The position numbers and the translations under genes were made by a program. This document shows, piece after piece, positions 8,633 to 18,578 of a stretch of 64,000 bases of DNA. This stretch comes from Candidatus Nitrosocaldus schleperae. Its GTDB lineage: Archaea > Thermoproteota > Nitrososphaeria > Nitrososphaerales > Nitrosocaldaceae. The notes beneath the pieces were generated by a model that saw nothing but the letters and a program-made list of their open reading frames with translations, ran no database searches and was not told where the DNA came from. The stretch lies in NCBI GenBank assembly GCA_013538805.1, contig JABXGR010000003.1:1-64000 (forward strand). Reading direction: 5' to 3'. The stretch's first letter is position 1. Every line of letters starts with the position of its first letter.

Positions 8633-10072
8633 ATGTATGTAGTTAGTATAGGAGGATCTGATAGTAGCGCTGGCGCTGGTGTACAAGCAGATATAAGGAC
8701 ATGCTCTGCTCTAGGTGTGTACTGTATGAGTGTTATAACAGCAGTTACAGCACAGAACGCATCTCGCATAATCAAGATCAAGCCAATGGATGCTGATACT
8801 GTAAGGGCACAGCTATCAGCACTTGAAGGTGTGCATGAGTTAGTGGTGAAGATAAGCATGCTCTACAGCAAGAGCATAATAGATGTTGTTGCTGATGTAT
8901 TAAGGCATATGAATGGTAATGTTAGTGTTGTTGTTGATCCAGTACTTAGGTCAGGTAGTGGTAGATACCTCCTCAAGAGAGATGCCAGATCATACTATAT
9001 GGAGAAGATAATACCTTCTGCAACTATCATAACGCCAAATATCATGGAGGCTGAGTGGTTATCATCTATGAGGATAAGGGATTATGATGATATGTGTAGA
9101 GCAGCAGAGAGGATAGCATCTCTAGGAGCAAGGGATGTTGTGATAAAAGGTGGGCATATGCAGAGAGGAGAGGATGTACATGTTACTGATCTACTCTACC
9201 ACGATGGTAAGTTCTATAGGTTCACAAATAGAAGGATTAAGGGCCCAAGGTTGCATGGTGCTGGCACTATATTCTCAGCAGCAATAGCAGCAGAGTTGGC
9301 AAAGGGCAACGATACAGTATCAGCAGTTAGGATAGCAAACATCTTCACACATAATGCTATAATGAATGCAGGTATAGATGGCTCAAGAGTACCGTTGATA
9401 GGTAATGAATGTATTTATAATGATGATATTATAGCAACCCTTAGAAGGGCAATAGATATACTTCAGTTCACTGATGGTATTGCTCTACTTATACCTGAGT
9501 CACAGAGTAATCTTGTATTTGCTAGAGTAGGAGCAGAATCCCGTGATGATGTTGTTGGCGTTACTGGCAGAATAGTTAGATATGAGTATGGTTATGATGG
9601 CAAAGATATGAAGTACTATTATGAATATGCTAGAGCAGTAGGACCTATACGTTATGGTGCATCCAAGCATGTTGCAGATGCAGTGCTAACAGCGATGAGA
9701 TACGATGCTAGCATGAGATCTGCAATGAACATAAGGTATGATGATGCTATACTTGATATATGCAAAGGATTAGGCTTGAGTATAGCAGGTTATGATAGAA
9801 GCAAGGAGCCAGAGCATATCAAGAAGAGGGAAGGCATGAGCGTCAGATGGGGTATAGAGCAGGCTATATTATCATCATCAAGAGTACCAGATGTGGTATA
9901 CCATACAGGGGATTGGGGTAAGGAGCCTATGATGATAGTATTTGGTCATGATCCCATGGATGTTCTAAAGAAGGTAATCAGCATAATCTCTAGATATAAA
10001 GGTTCAGTTGAAGATAAGGATAAGGATAACAAGATTGAGTTAGGGAGAGGCAAGGACTGTTATGGGCAATAG
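8633..10072 (+). CDS. HMP-P kinase / thiamine-phosphate synthase fusion (ThiD-ThiN)
   Basis: Bifunctional thiamine enzyme, 479 residues from the ATG at 8633. Residues 1 to about 265 are ThiD: GGSDSSAGAGVQADIRT, ITPNIMEAEWLS and VIKGGH, phosphorylating hydroxymethylpyrimidine phosphate. From about 285 on it is ThiN, which joins the pyrimidine and thiazole phosphates (GRIVRYEY, GASKHVADAVLTAMRYD, NIRYDDAIL, GKEPMM). The anion-hole loop that usually reads GTGC here reads GAGT, so the conserved Cys is absent. An upstream in-frame ATG at 8582 (or 8537) is possible because the nearest TATA-like box is at 8540-8550, but the family begins at 8633. It overlaps the next gene by 11 nt. Confidence 0.9.
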   Translation: MYVVSIGGSDSSAGAGVQADIRTCSALGVYCMSVITAVTAQNASRIIKIKPMDADTVRAQLSALEGVHELVVKISMLYSKSIIDVVADVLRHMNGNVSVVVDPVLRSGSGRYLLKRDARSYYMEKIIPSATIITPNIMEAEWLSSMRIRDYDDMCRAAERIASLGARDVVIKGGHMQRGEDVHVTDLLYHDGKFYRFTNRRIKGPRLHGAGTIFSAAIAAELAKGNDTVSAVRIANIFTHNAIMNAGIDGSRVPLIGNECIYNDDIIATLRRAIDILQFTDGIALLIPESQSNLVFARVGAESRDDVVGVTGRIVRYEYGYDGKDMKYYYEYARAVGPIRYGASKHVADAVLTAMRYDASMRSAMNIRYDDAILDICKGLGLSIAGYDRSKEPEHIKKREGMSVRWGIEQAILSSSRVPDVVYHTGDWGKEPMMIVFGHDPMDVLKKVISIISRYKGSVEDKDKDNKIELGRGKDCYGQ

Positions 10073-10814
10073 CGTTAGTGTTGTTGATGATGATGTTGCA
10101 GTTATACTTGCTGGAGGACTTGGTAGAAGGCTCCATCCATTAACACTCGTCATGCCCAAACCAATGCTCCCAGTTGCAGATAAACCATTGCTTGAACACA
10201 CTATAGAGTGGTTACGCTTGAATGGGATAACGCATATTATTATATGCATAAGTTATCTAGGCAGGGTTATAGAGAACTACTTTGGTGATGGAAGTATGCT
10301 TGATGTGAAGATAGAGTATGCTAGAGCAAGTAGACCATTGGGTACTGCTGGTCAGTTGAAGAGTGCTGAACATCTGCTCTCAAATCATGAGAGGTTCATA
10401 TGCTTGTATGGAGACTCTCTATACGAGTTCAACCTTCATGCTATGGTTGATGCTCACAATGCAAGACTTGATGAGGATCATAGCACTATAGCAACTATGG
10501 CTGTAATGCATTATACAACAAGGCTAGATTATGGGTTCATGGATGTTGATGATGCTAACAGGGTTGTAGCATGGAGGGAGAAGCCAGAGTTTAAAGGATT
10601 AATAAATATAGGTTGCTATGTGATGGAGAGAGATGTGTTAGAGTTCATACCAAGGGATGAGGTTAGCAGCATGAACAAGGTATTCATGGATGCTATGGCA
10701 AGGGGTAGGAGCATCTATGCATACAAGATAGATGGGCGGTTCTGGGATATAGGGAATGAGAAGGCATACATGGATGTATATAGAGAGTATGTTAAGAGGC
10801 TTGGAGATATTTAA
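10062..10814 (+). CDS. Sugar-phosphate nucleotidyltransferase
   Basis: 250 residues of the GlmU/RmlA-like fold. The N-terminal nucleotide loop ILAGGLGRRLHPLT and the following MPKPMLPVADKP are diagnostic; LYGDSLYEF is the metal-binding region, and FWDIGNEKAYMDV ends the catalytic domain. It makes an NDP-sugar (perhaps UDP-GlcNAc, dTDP-Glc or GDP-Man) for glycans. There is no left-handed beta-helix acyltransferase domain, so it is the short form. It overlaps the end of thiD-thiN by 11 nt and is probably translated from the same mRNA. A paralogue is at 43562. Confidence 0.85.
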   Translation: MGNSVSVVDDDVAVILAGGLGRRLHPLTLVMPKPMLPVADKPLLEHTIEWLRLNGITHIIICISYLGRVIENYFGDGSMLDVKIEYARASRPLGTAGQLKSAEHLLSNHERFICLYGDSLYEFNLHAMVDAHNARLDEDHSTIATMAVMHYTTRLDYGFMDVDDANRVVAWREKPEFKGLINIGCYVMERDVLEFIPRDEVSSMNKVFMDAMARGRSIYAYKIDGRFWDIGNEKAYMDVYREYVKRLGDI

Positions 10815-10871
10815 TCATCTCCTCATCTATAAGCGTATTTATTAATCGTGTATCGTATGATATTAACACTG

Positions 10872-13800
10872 CTATCTTGCTAAAGGTATCCTATACCTTA
10901 TAACTTGTGATACACCATCCCTTGCATACACTCCATATATCATATCCGCACTTGCAACAAGTGCATCCTTTAAAGTCACCATTATTATCTGACTTATATT
11001 AGCCCTCTCCCTTATTATCCTCTTCAACCTCTCTGTATTAACACTATCAAGATGTGCATCTATCTCATCGAATAGGTAGAATGGTGCTGGTTTGAGTGAT
11101 TGTAATGCTAGAAGGAATGTTATTGCTGCTATGGTCTTCTCTCCTCCACTCAACGAGTTAGACTCTCTAGCAGGCTTGTTTGGGAACTGTACAATGAATG
11201 TTAGACCAGATGAGAAGATATCACCATCACCATCAGTATCATCAATCTCAAGCCATGCTGCACCAGCACTATCAGTCATGGTAGCAAATATGCTCCTAAC
11301 CTCTCTATCGACCCTGCTGAACGCATCTAGGAAGAGTTGCCTCTTCTCCCCCTCTATCTGCTCTATGAACCTTACTATTGCATTCCTCTCCTCCTCAAGT
11401 TGGTTCTTCTTCTCAGACATGCCTCTATACCCATCTATGAGTTGTATGTAACTCCTGTTTGCAAGTTGGTTTACATTACTCTTGAGCATATTGTACTCCT
11501 CCTCCAATCCCTTCAGAATGGTGTTGATGTAAGAGCCATCATCATATCCATATTCATCATCATATCCATATTCATCATCTCCAGAGCCAAGTTCTCTAAT
11601 CAGACCCTCTTCCTTTGATTTAAGGTCACCGTACTCTTTGTTGTAAAGTACCAACTCCCTCTCAAGATTTGATAGTTGCTTGCTTAACCTCTTCTCATCA
11701 CTAACCAATGATCTCAACTCCTCATCATACCTCTGCAACCTTGCAAGTGATGAGGATGATACATCAATAACCTCTTGCTCCTTATCCCTCATAACCCTTA
11801 ACTCCTCTACCAGCATATTCAACTCATCACCACACCTCCTCACTGTCTGAGCACTCTCTCTTGCATCTGCCTTTGCCTGCTCTAAACTCTTCCTTATATC
11901 CTCTATACGCCTTAGCATACCATCCCTCTCTGAGTTCCTTGATGATATGCTGCTCATAAGACCCCTCATCTCTCTATCTATCTGCTCAAGTTTGGATGTA
12001 AGTAGGCTCTTCATATCATTCATCTCCTCCATAGCCTTCTCTAAACCAGCCTTATCCCTACCTAAAGCCTCCATACGCCCCTTCAGGATAGAGATCTTCC
12101 CTTCTATTGCAGAGCGCTCAGATATTAGTGCATTAATCTGCCTCTGCATACTAAGCATCTCCTCCCTTAACCTTCCAATCCTATCGCTATTATCCTTGAG
12201 AATCTGCTCGTATCTAGCAACTGTACCTTTAACCTGCTCCATCTCCGCATCTATCTTTGCTATATTTGTCATGATCTCTCTCCTCTTACCCTCTATATCC
12301 TGCATAATTGCATCCATATTCTTTACCTCTTCTCTTTTCTTCTCTATAACCTGTCTTAGTAGTGATATAGCATCTCTTAACTCTCTAACAGATCTGCTCC
12401 TTGCTATCATTCTTACTATATCACTTACCTTTGTGTTGATATCTAGTGTTGCTGCCTTCATACTAGGTTCGAAGAACTCCCCATCCATGGTAACTGCTCT
12501 ATAGCCCCTTCTTGCTATGACTATAGCATCATCCCTAGAGTATGTTAGGATGGTATCACCAAATATGAAGTTCACAAGACCCCTGTACCTTGATGTTATA
12601 AAGTGCGATAATGGATGCAATACATGCTCATAGTTGATTATGCTGTTAGCCTCATCTTCAGCACCAACAGTCCTAGCAGAGTTATTGGCATGAGTACTAC
12701 TGTTATCAGCATTTCTGTAACTATCAGCATCTCCATTCTTGCTTTTACCACCACCATTATTACTATTATTAATACCACTCCTCTTCTTCCTAAGCCTTAT
12801 ACTCTTGATCTCTTCACACCTCTCAACCATATCAAGGGGTATGATTGCAATCCTTCCCAACCCTGAACCCTTCACATGCTCAAGTATTGCAAGCATAGAT
12901 CCAACATCCCTTACTACCAATGCCTTCAGCCAGTTAGAGCCAACAGCCATTACAGCTCTAGCATACCTTGCATCCCATCCTATGAGACCTTGAAGTATGC
13001 CAACTATCCCAAGCCTATGAGCATCACTCTCCATCAACCTTGCTATTGTACCATCTTCTCCCTGCATAGCCACATCTATCTCTGCCTGGTACCTTGTTGT
13101 AACATACTCAGCCCTCTCTAGTATGCTTGATGCTCCATCGATCTGCTTAACTAGTCCCCTCTTCCTTGTCTCTATCTTCTTAAGGGTATCATCAAGCATA
13201 TCCAACTCTCCAGCATACTCAGCCCTCTTGCTTGATAGCCTTGAGAGTAGTAGGTTTAGATTGTTGATCTCCTCAAGCATCCCCTCATTCCTCCTCTGCA
13301 ATGTCATGATGCTCTCATTTGATACCTTGATCCTCTCATCCAACGATGCTATCCTTAACTCTATGCTTGAATAGTCATTCATAAGCATCTTAACCTCATC
13401 CTCTACACCCTTCTCCTCCTCCCTCTTCTCTGAGTAACTCTTGCTTAGCATGCTTAACCTACTACTAACATTATTCTTCAACTCCTCCTCCACCTTCCTC
13501 TTCTCCTCTATGAGCCTATTGAGTGCATCTTTTAGCCTGCTAATCTCTTGCTCAACAACCTTGACTCTTGTAAGAATGGTATCCTTCTCCCTTATGAGCA
13601 TGGGGATACTCTTCCCTATCGTTAGTACCCTACTCTGATTTGCATTGAGCATAGCCTTTAACTGCTCAACCCTCATTATCATGCTGGATAATTGCCTGCT
13701 TATCTCTGCCTTTGCCTTTGATGACTCCTCAACCTGTTTTATGAACCTGCTCCTCTCATCCTCAAGAGCGGTTATCCTACCCCTCAACTCCTCTATACTC

Positions 13801-14714
13801 TTGCTTATATGCTCAGCCTCTTCCTTCCTCTGTCTTATGATATTATCGAGTGCAGCAAGCCTCTCCCTTGTATGCTTGAGGGCATGCCTCATCTGTATAC
13901 GCTTGAGCCTCTCTATCTCCCTTGCAAGGAACTCAAGCCTCAGTTGATCGTTACGCTCCTGCTCAAGCTCATCTATCCTGCTCCTTATCTCACCCATCCT
14001 TGCAAGTGCAACCTCAAGCCTCCTATCTGCTTCTCCCAACTGCTTCATAGCCTCCTCCTTCTTCTCATCAAAGTATGATAAGCCTATTATCTCCTCTATT
14101 ATCCTGCGCCTCTCCTCAGGGTTGAGTTCTGCTATGCGCATTACCATACCTTGCTGCACTATGTTCAACTTGTTAGGGGTTGCAAGTGCAACATCTAGCA
14201 GGTTTGTTATGGTTGATTTGTTTACATGTTTACCATTAAGGTAGTAGTGGTTCTCTCCATTCTCGTACATCTCCCTTGCTATGGTTATTGTATTTGAGTC
14301 CATTGGTATCCTCCTATCGCTGTTATCGAATGTTATGCTAACCTTGATGGCTCTCCTCCTACCATCTACCTTATCCTTCCTGATCTTAACTGTACCATCA
14401 CCACTACCATAATCATCATCAACCACAGTAACATTACCAACATCCTTCTCCATACCTTCCCCCTCATCATCATTAATCCCATCACCTTCTCTATCTCTAC
14501 CATCGCTATCATGTATGAGTGATTGTAGCCTATCTACCCTGAGCGCTCTTACACTATTCTCCCCAAGGGCAAATGCTATAGCATCAAGTATGTTGCTCTT
14601 ACCAGAACCATTAGGTCCTGTTATGCATACAAGCCCTTTATCAAGGTTTAGGATGGTGCTCTTCCTAGCAAATGATTTGAAGCCAGATATCTCAACCCTC
14701 TTTATATATACCAT
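10872..14714 (-). CDS. smc: Chromosome segregation ATPase SMC
   Basis: 1280 residues. Walker A GPNGSGKSN at 33-41, a long coiled coil, a hinge at about 555-790, a second coiled coil, the ABC signature LSGGEKT and Walker B FYLFDEIDAHLD near the C-terminus. It organises and segregates the chromosome as a dimer. At 1280 residues it is longer than most archaeal SMCs because of low-complexity inserts: an Asp/Gly-rich one after Walker A (DNA about 14380-14515), an Asn/Ser-rich one inside the hinge (about 12645-12795) and a tandem D-E-Y-G-Y repeat (about 11535-11585). No kleisin gene is adjacent. Confidence 0.95.
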   Translation of the reverse strand: MVYIKRVEISGFKSFARKSTILNLDKGLVCITGPNGSGKSNILDAIAFALGENSVRALRVDRLQSLIHDSDGRDREGDGINDDEGEGMEKDVGNVTVVDDDYGSGDGTVKIRKDKVDGRRRAIKVSITFDNSDRRIPMDSNTITIAREMYENGENHYYLNGKHVNKSTITNLLDVALATPNKLNIVQQGMVMRIAELNPEERRRIIEEIIGLSYFDEKKEEAMKQLGEADRRLEVALARMGEIRSRIDELEQERNDQLRLEFLAREIERLKRIQMRHALKHTRERLAALDNIIRQRKEEAEHISKSIEELRGRITALEDERSRFIKQVEESSKAKAEISRQLSSMIMRVEQLKAMLNANQSRVLTIGKSIPMLIREKDTILTRVKVVEQEISRLKDALNRLIEEKRKVEEELKNNVSSRLSMLSKSYSEKREEEKGVEDEVKMLMNDYSSIELRIASLDERIKVSNESIMTLQRRNEGMLEEINNLNLLLSRLSSKRAEYAGELDMLDDTLKKIETRKRGLVKQIDGASSILERAEYVTTRYQAEIDVAMQGEDGTIARLMESDAHRLGIVGILQGLIGWDARYARAVMAVGSNWLKALVVRDVGSMLAILEHVKGSGLGRIAIIPLDMVERCEEIKSIRLRKKRSGINNSNNGGGKSKNGDADSYRNADNSSTHANNSARTVGAEDEANSIINYEHVLHPLSHFITSRYRGLVNFIFGDTILTYSRDDAIVIARRGYRAVTMDGEFFEPSMKAATLDINTKVSDIVRMIARSRSVRELRDAISLLRQVIEKKREEVKNMDAIMQDIEGKRREIMTNIAKIDAEMEQVKGTVARYEQILKDNSDRIGRLREEMLSMQRQINALISERSAIEGKISILKGRMEALGRDKAGLEKAMEEMNDMKSLLTSKLEQIDREMRGLMSSISSRNSERDGMLRRIEDIRKSLEQAKADARESAQTVRRCGDELNMLVEELRVMRDKEQEVIDVSSSSLARLQRYDEELRSLVSDEKRLSKQLSNLERELVLYNKEYGDLKSKEEGLIRELGSGDDEYGYDDEYGYDDGSYINTILKGLEEEYNMLKSNVNQLANRSYIQLIDGYRGMSEKKNQLEEERNAIVRFIEQIEGEKRQLFLDAFSRVDREVRSIFATMTDSAGAAWLEIDDTDGDGDIFSSGLTFIVQFPNKPARESNSLSGGEKTIAAITFLLALQSLKPAPFYLFDEIDAHLDSVNTERLKRIIRERANISQIIMVTLKDALVASADMIYGVYARDGVSQVIRYRIPLAR

Positions 14715-14829
14715 GAATCCTTACCTCTCATGCTTGAATAAATAGGTAGGGGTGAACTATTTTTATGTCTAGTGAAAAAGAAAGGAGATGGATGGATGGA
14801 TAGTAATAAATTAATTATCATTTAATTAT

Positions 14830-15676
14830 ATGATGGGGATGACAAGGGTAGCGCTCCTTCAGTTGGAGTTGAAGGATAGTCCAGATGAGGCGATGGAGCA
14901 TGCTGTAAAACTATTGCAGCATGTAGGGGCAGCAAACTCTGAGATAGTATGCTTACCAGAGCAGTGGTACCCAAAGCATCTAGCAAGTATAGAGGAACTC
15001 AAACCAATACAGGATGTTGCAAGGGAGCATAACATGGTTGTTATAGCAGGGGCATTCTTAGAGTATGTTGATGAAGATTTGGATCATGATAATAATAAAT
15101 GATGATGGTAACGTTAGCAGTAGTAACAGCAGTAGTAACAGCAATAATGCTAGAAGAGTATACATCTCAGCCCCAGTTATAGGTGCAGATGGTAGCATAG
15201 TTGGTAGACAGTTCAAACTACATCCATTCGGTAGGGAGTTGAGTATGGCTAAGCCAGGAAAGGGGATAAGGATCTTCGAGTATAATGGTGTAAGGTTTGG
15301 TATAGGCATATGCCACGATGTTGTATTCCCTGAGGTTGCAAGGCTTGCAGCAAGGAATGGTGCAGATATACTATTCTTCCCCTCTAAGATAGTTAATGAG
15401 GGCATTGAGCCATGGCATATATATGTTAAGGCTAGAGCGTTGGAGAACAGGACGCCTGTGGTAGCACCAAACCTATGCAGTAAGGAGTATGGAGGGATGA
15501 GCATAATAGTTGATCTAGTACGTAATGAGTCATTGGAGATAGTACTGCCTTATGCAGTTGTAGCATCTGCTGGAGAGCATGTACTCATAAGCGATGTAGA
15601 TGTGGAGTTGAGTAGAAGAGTTAGAAGGGAGAGGATGATGGAGTTGAGGGATGAAGATTATTACATCATAAGATAA
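14830..15676 (+). pseudogene. Carbon-nitrogen hydrolase (nitrilase family), frameshifted
   Basis: Two overlapping frames make one nitrilase-family amidohydrolase. The first (14830-15102) has the catalytic Glu in CLPEQWYP; the second (open from 15065 to 15676) has the Lys in QFKLHPFGRE and the Cys in GICHDVVFPE, so the Glu-Lys-Cys triad is complete. The break is in AATAATAAATGATG at about 15091-15106: dropping one A restores an uninterrupted frame of about 281 codons. It falls inside an Asn/Ser-rich low-complexity loop, so it might be tolerated, recoded or a sequence error. Such enzymes hydrolyse amides such as omega-amidates or N-carbamoyl compounds. The TATA-like AATTAATTAT at 14812-14821 precedes the start. 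Confidence 0.8.
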
Positions 15677-15748
15677 ATGGATTTACCTCTACATACAGCA
15701 TAACTTCTTAACTATATGCATGATATACGTACATGAGTATGTATGTAC

Positions 15749-16819
15749 TTACCTCTCCCTCTTACCCTGAACAAACTCCATGAATGCTTGCTTAGCCTCG
15801 TTGTATGGCATCTGTACTGGAGGGTGTTTGAAGCAGTATGCAGACACACTCACCAATGGACCAGAGATGCCTCTATCCAATGCTATCCTTGCAGCCCTAA
15901 TAGCATCTATCATGACACCAGCACTGTTGAATGCATCTATAACGTTGAGTTTAACGTTTATCTCCAATGGTACATTGCAGAAGTACCTACCCTTTATGTG
16001 TATGTAGCAGACCTTCTCATTTGCAAGGAATGGTACATAATCGCTAGGTCCTATTCGCATTGGCACCTCATAAGGAAGCATGGCTCTAACTGCACTTGCC
16101 TTGCTCTCCCTCTTCTGCTCAAGCCTATCCTCATCAAGCATATTGTAAAAGTCTGCATCTCCTCCTATGTTCAACTGGTATGTATGCTCAACCTTAACAC
16201 CTCTATCAACAAGGAGCTTGATGAGTGTCTTATGTAGTACTGTTGCACCCAACTGGCTCATAACATCATCCCCTGCTACTGGCAAAGACTGCTCTGCAAA
16301 CCTAGCCTGCCATCCCTCATCTGATGCTATGAATACTGGCATTGCATTTATGAAGCATGTATGAGCCTTGAGTGCCTGTTCAGCATAGTACATTGTACCT
16401 TTAACGCTACCAACTGGTAGATAGTTTATTAGCACATCTGCTTTAACCTCCTTAAGCCTCTTCGCTACATCAACTGGAGCCTCGCTGGATACCTTCACTA
16501 TATTGCTTAGATGCCTCCCTATCCCATCATGAACCTCTCCCTTCTCTATCTTAACACCTAATCTCTCAACATCACAAACCTTCAGTGTGTTGTTAGGCTC
16601 CTCAAATATCCCCTCTGCAAGGTCCTTGCCTACCTTGTTCTCAGCAACATCGAATGCAGCAACGAACTCTATATCCCTTGGCTCTATACCTCCAAGGCTA
16701 TAGGCTATAAGCCCTGTAGCATCATCCTCATGTGCCTGTGCATAATACCTTGTGCCTTGAACTAAGGCTGAGGCACAGTTACCAACACCTGCTATTGCAA
16801 CCCTTACCTTCTTACGCAT
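15749..16819 (-). CDS. myo-Inositol-1-phosphate synthase
   Basis: 356 residues. The NAD-binding GVGNCASALVQG at the N-terminus, the central segment LINYLPVGSVKG, the conserved GDDVMSQLGATVLHKTL and NIGGDADF are hallmark regions of the family. It converts glucose-6-phosphate to inositol-1-phosphate, which archaea use for archaetidylinositol lipids and, in thermophiles, for the solute di-myo-inositol phosphate. Length is right for the short archaeal/bacterial form. It is convergent with the nitrilase and has its own promoter. Confidence 0.93.
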   Translation of the reverse strand: MRKKVRVAIAGVGNCASALVQGTRYYAQAHEDDATGLIAYSLGGIEPRDIEFVAAFDVAENKVGKDLAEGIFEEPNNTLKVCDVERLGVKIEKGEVHDGIGRHLSNIVKVSSEAPVDVAKRLKEVKADVLINYLPVGSVKGTMYYAEQALKAHTCFINAMPVFIASDEGWQARFAEQSLPVAGDDVMSQLGATVLHKTLIKLLVDRGVKVEHTYQLNIGGDADFYNMLDEDRLEQKRESKASAVRAMLPYEVPMRIGPSDYVPFLANEKVCYIHIKGRYFCNVPLEINVKLNVIDAFNSAGVMIDAIRAARIALDRGISGPLVSVSAYCFKHPPVQMPYNEAKQAFMEFVQGKRER

Positions 16820-16894
16820 GCTAGGGCTAACACTGGATTAGAAATAAACTTTCCTCTCTAAACCATTTTATTACATCATGCTATCCTTAATTGT

Positions 16895-18019
16895 ATGCTA
16901 ATACTTGTTGGCATGGGCATTCATGGCTACAAAGGTTTGAGTGTAGAGGCTATTGATGCTATAAAGGGTGCAAGCAGGGTGTACATTGAGGCATACACAA
17001 GCCCTGTGATGAGTAAGGATATTGATACGTTAAGGGCTTTAAGGGATGATGTGGTTGAGGTGCATAGATGGTTCGTTGAGGATGGTAGAAGGATACTGGA
17101 TGAGGCTAGAGTAGGGGATGTTGTGCTCCTATCATATGGAGACCCCTTAATTGCAACAACGCATATAGAGCTTCTTGTTAGGGCAAGGAGTGCAGGGATA
17201 GCATGCAAGGTTATACACTCATCATCCATAGTAACAGCAGCCCTAGGTGAGTGTGGCTTACATGTGTACAAGTTAGGTAAGGTAGCAAGCGTAGTAGTAT
17301 CAAACCCTATAGCAAATACAAGCACATACTATGCTATCTACAGCAACCTTATGCAGATGAACCATACACTACTCTTGCTTGAGTATGATAAGGAGCATGG
17401 CTACTTCCTTGCTGTAGATTCTGCACTTATGCTACTGCTTGATTGTGAGGCTAGAGAGCATATGCATGTAATAGATGAAGATACATTTGCAGTAGTTGCA
17501 TCTAGGGTTGGTATGGAGGATATGAGCATAGTTGGAGGCAGGATAGGCTCATTGCTCAAGTATAGCAAGGAGCATGGGTTTGGAGAACCTCCACATACAA
17601 TTATAGTGACAGGCTCACTACACTTCACCGAGGTTGAGGCTCTAAAGGTATCTGCAACCCTACTAGATGAGCCTATAGATAATAGTAAGAGGGTTATGAG
17701 AAAGGCTGAGATCATGCTCTCAAACTACATAGCAAGAGCATATGGTGCACTATCTAAGGCTAGAGAGTATATCATGCATGCTAAGGGTGATGATGTGAAT
17801 AAGGCTAACGATATGGATATGGATGATACTATTGGGAGGTTAAAGGATATGATAGATAATGCAGAGTACTACCTGAGTGATGCTGAGAGGTTTGCTAGAG
17901 AGCATAGGTATGAGAATGCAATCTTAGCACTAGGTTATGCTGAAGGGCTTATAGATGCATTAAGGTACCTTAGGGATATAGACCCATGGGAAAGCAAGAA
18001 GGGAAGAGCACCACAGTAA
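16895..18019 (+). CDS. Diphthine synthase fused to DUF357 (Dph5-DUF357)
   Basis: 374 residues. The first about 255 are Dph5, an SAM-dependent methyltransferase of the tetrapyrrole-methylase fold that methylates the histidine-derived residue of elongation factor 2 during diphthamide synthesis (LILVGMGIHGYKGLS, LLSYGDPLIATTH, SIVTAALGECGLH). Residues about 265-365 match DUF357, an archaeal helical domain (YYLSDAERFAREHRYENAIL, ALGYAEGLIDALRYL), separated by an Asp-rich linker. The two domains are separate genes in many archaea. The fusion suggests DUF357 acts in diphthamide or translation. Confidence 0.88.
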   Translation: MLILVGMGIHGYKGLSVEAIDAIKGASRVYIEAYTSPVMSKDIDTLRALRDDVVEVHRWFVEDGRRILDEARVGDVVLLSYGDPLIATTHIELLVRARSAGIACKVIHSSSIVTAALGECGLHVYKLGKVASVVVSNPIANTSTYYAIYSNLMQMNHTLLLLEYDKEHGYFLAVDSALMLLLDCEAREHMHVIDEDTFAVVASRVGMEDMSIVGGRIGSLLKYSKEHGFGEPPHTIIVTGSLHFTEVEALKVSATLLDEPIDNSKRVMRKAEIMLSNYIARAYGALSKAREYIMHAKGDDVNKANDMDMDDTIGRLKDMIDNAEYYLSDAERFAREHRYENAILALGYAEGLIDALRYLRDIDPWESKKGRAPQ

Positions 18020-18126
18020 CCTGACCTACTACTAACCTAGCCTAACCTAACCTAACTGAATTACAATAAATAAATAATAAGCAGTTACTCTAAACTTATA
18101 TTATGGTATGATATAGCAAGGCTCAA

Positions 18127-18528
18127 ATGACGGTCTTGGATAAGGCAGTTAACTCGTACAAGGACCTACTCGCATTCCTTAAAGCAAAGCTAGGTTCCAT
18201 GTACGATGAGATCTACCCAGTACTCAATGCTTACCTTGAGGGAAAGAATGTAAGGAAGAAGGTAAACCTAGATGAACTTGATGGGGATATAGATAGGCTA
18301 ATGGAACTTATAGTGAACCCAGTTGTGCACAAGATAGTTAGGGAGAATGCACCAGACTTCTCATGGATACCTGTTGTTGGGAATGATCTTAGCAGGAAGG
18401 TTAGGGATGAGTTGCATAAGAAGACTGAGGAAGGTATAAGGCAGGCTAGGTATTATCTAAAGAAGGATAAGAAGCTGAGAGAGAATCTCCAACTCTTTCT
18501 ACAGGATGTTGTAGATAGATACCAGTAA
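18127..18528 (+). CDS. Hypothetical helical protein
   Basis: 133 residues, charged and helical, not recognised. No cysteines, membrane span or motif visible. The ATG at 18127 sits about 25 nt downstream of a TATA-like TTATATTATGG (18098-18108). It lies between dph5 and the RibL-like gene on the same strand and may be transcribed with either. Confidence 0.55.
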   Translation: MTVLDKAVNSYKDLLAFLKAKLGSMYDEIYPVLNAYLEGKNVRKKVNLDELDGDIDRLMELIVNPVVHKIVRENAPDFSWIPVVGNDLSRKVRDELHKKTEEGIRQARYYLKKDKKLRENLQLFLQDVVDRYQ

Positions 18529-18578
18529 AGGCAGACAGCAAATAACTTTTATTATCTCAGTGAAGATGGTTGGTTGGG

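Noticed and set aside
12500-14100. Long plus-strand ORFs inside smc
   Set aside because: Antisense shadows of a coiled-coil gene, Ser/Leu-rich and without any domain or start signal.
18020-18060. CCTAA-type repeat as a possible mobile element end
   Set aside because: Only a few irregular ACCTA copies, no target duplication; simple sequence.
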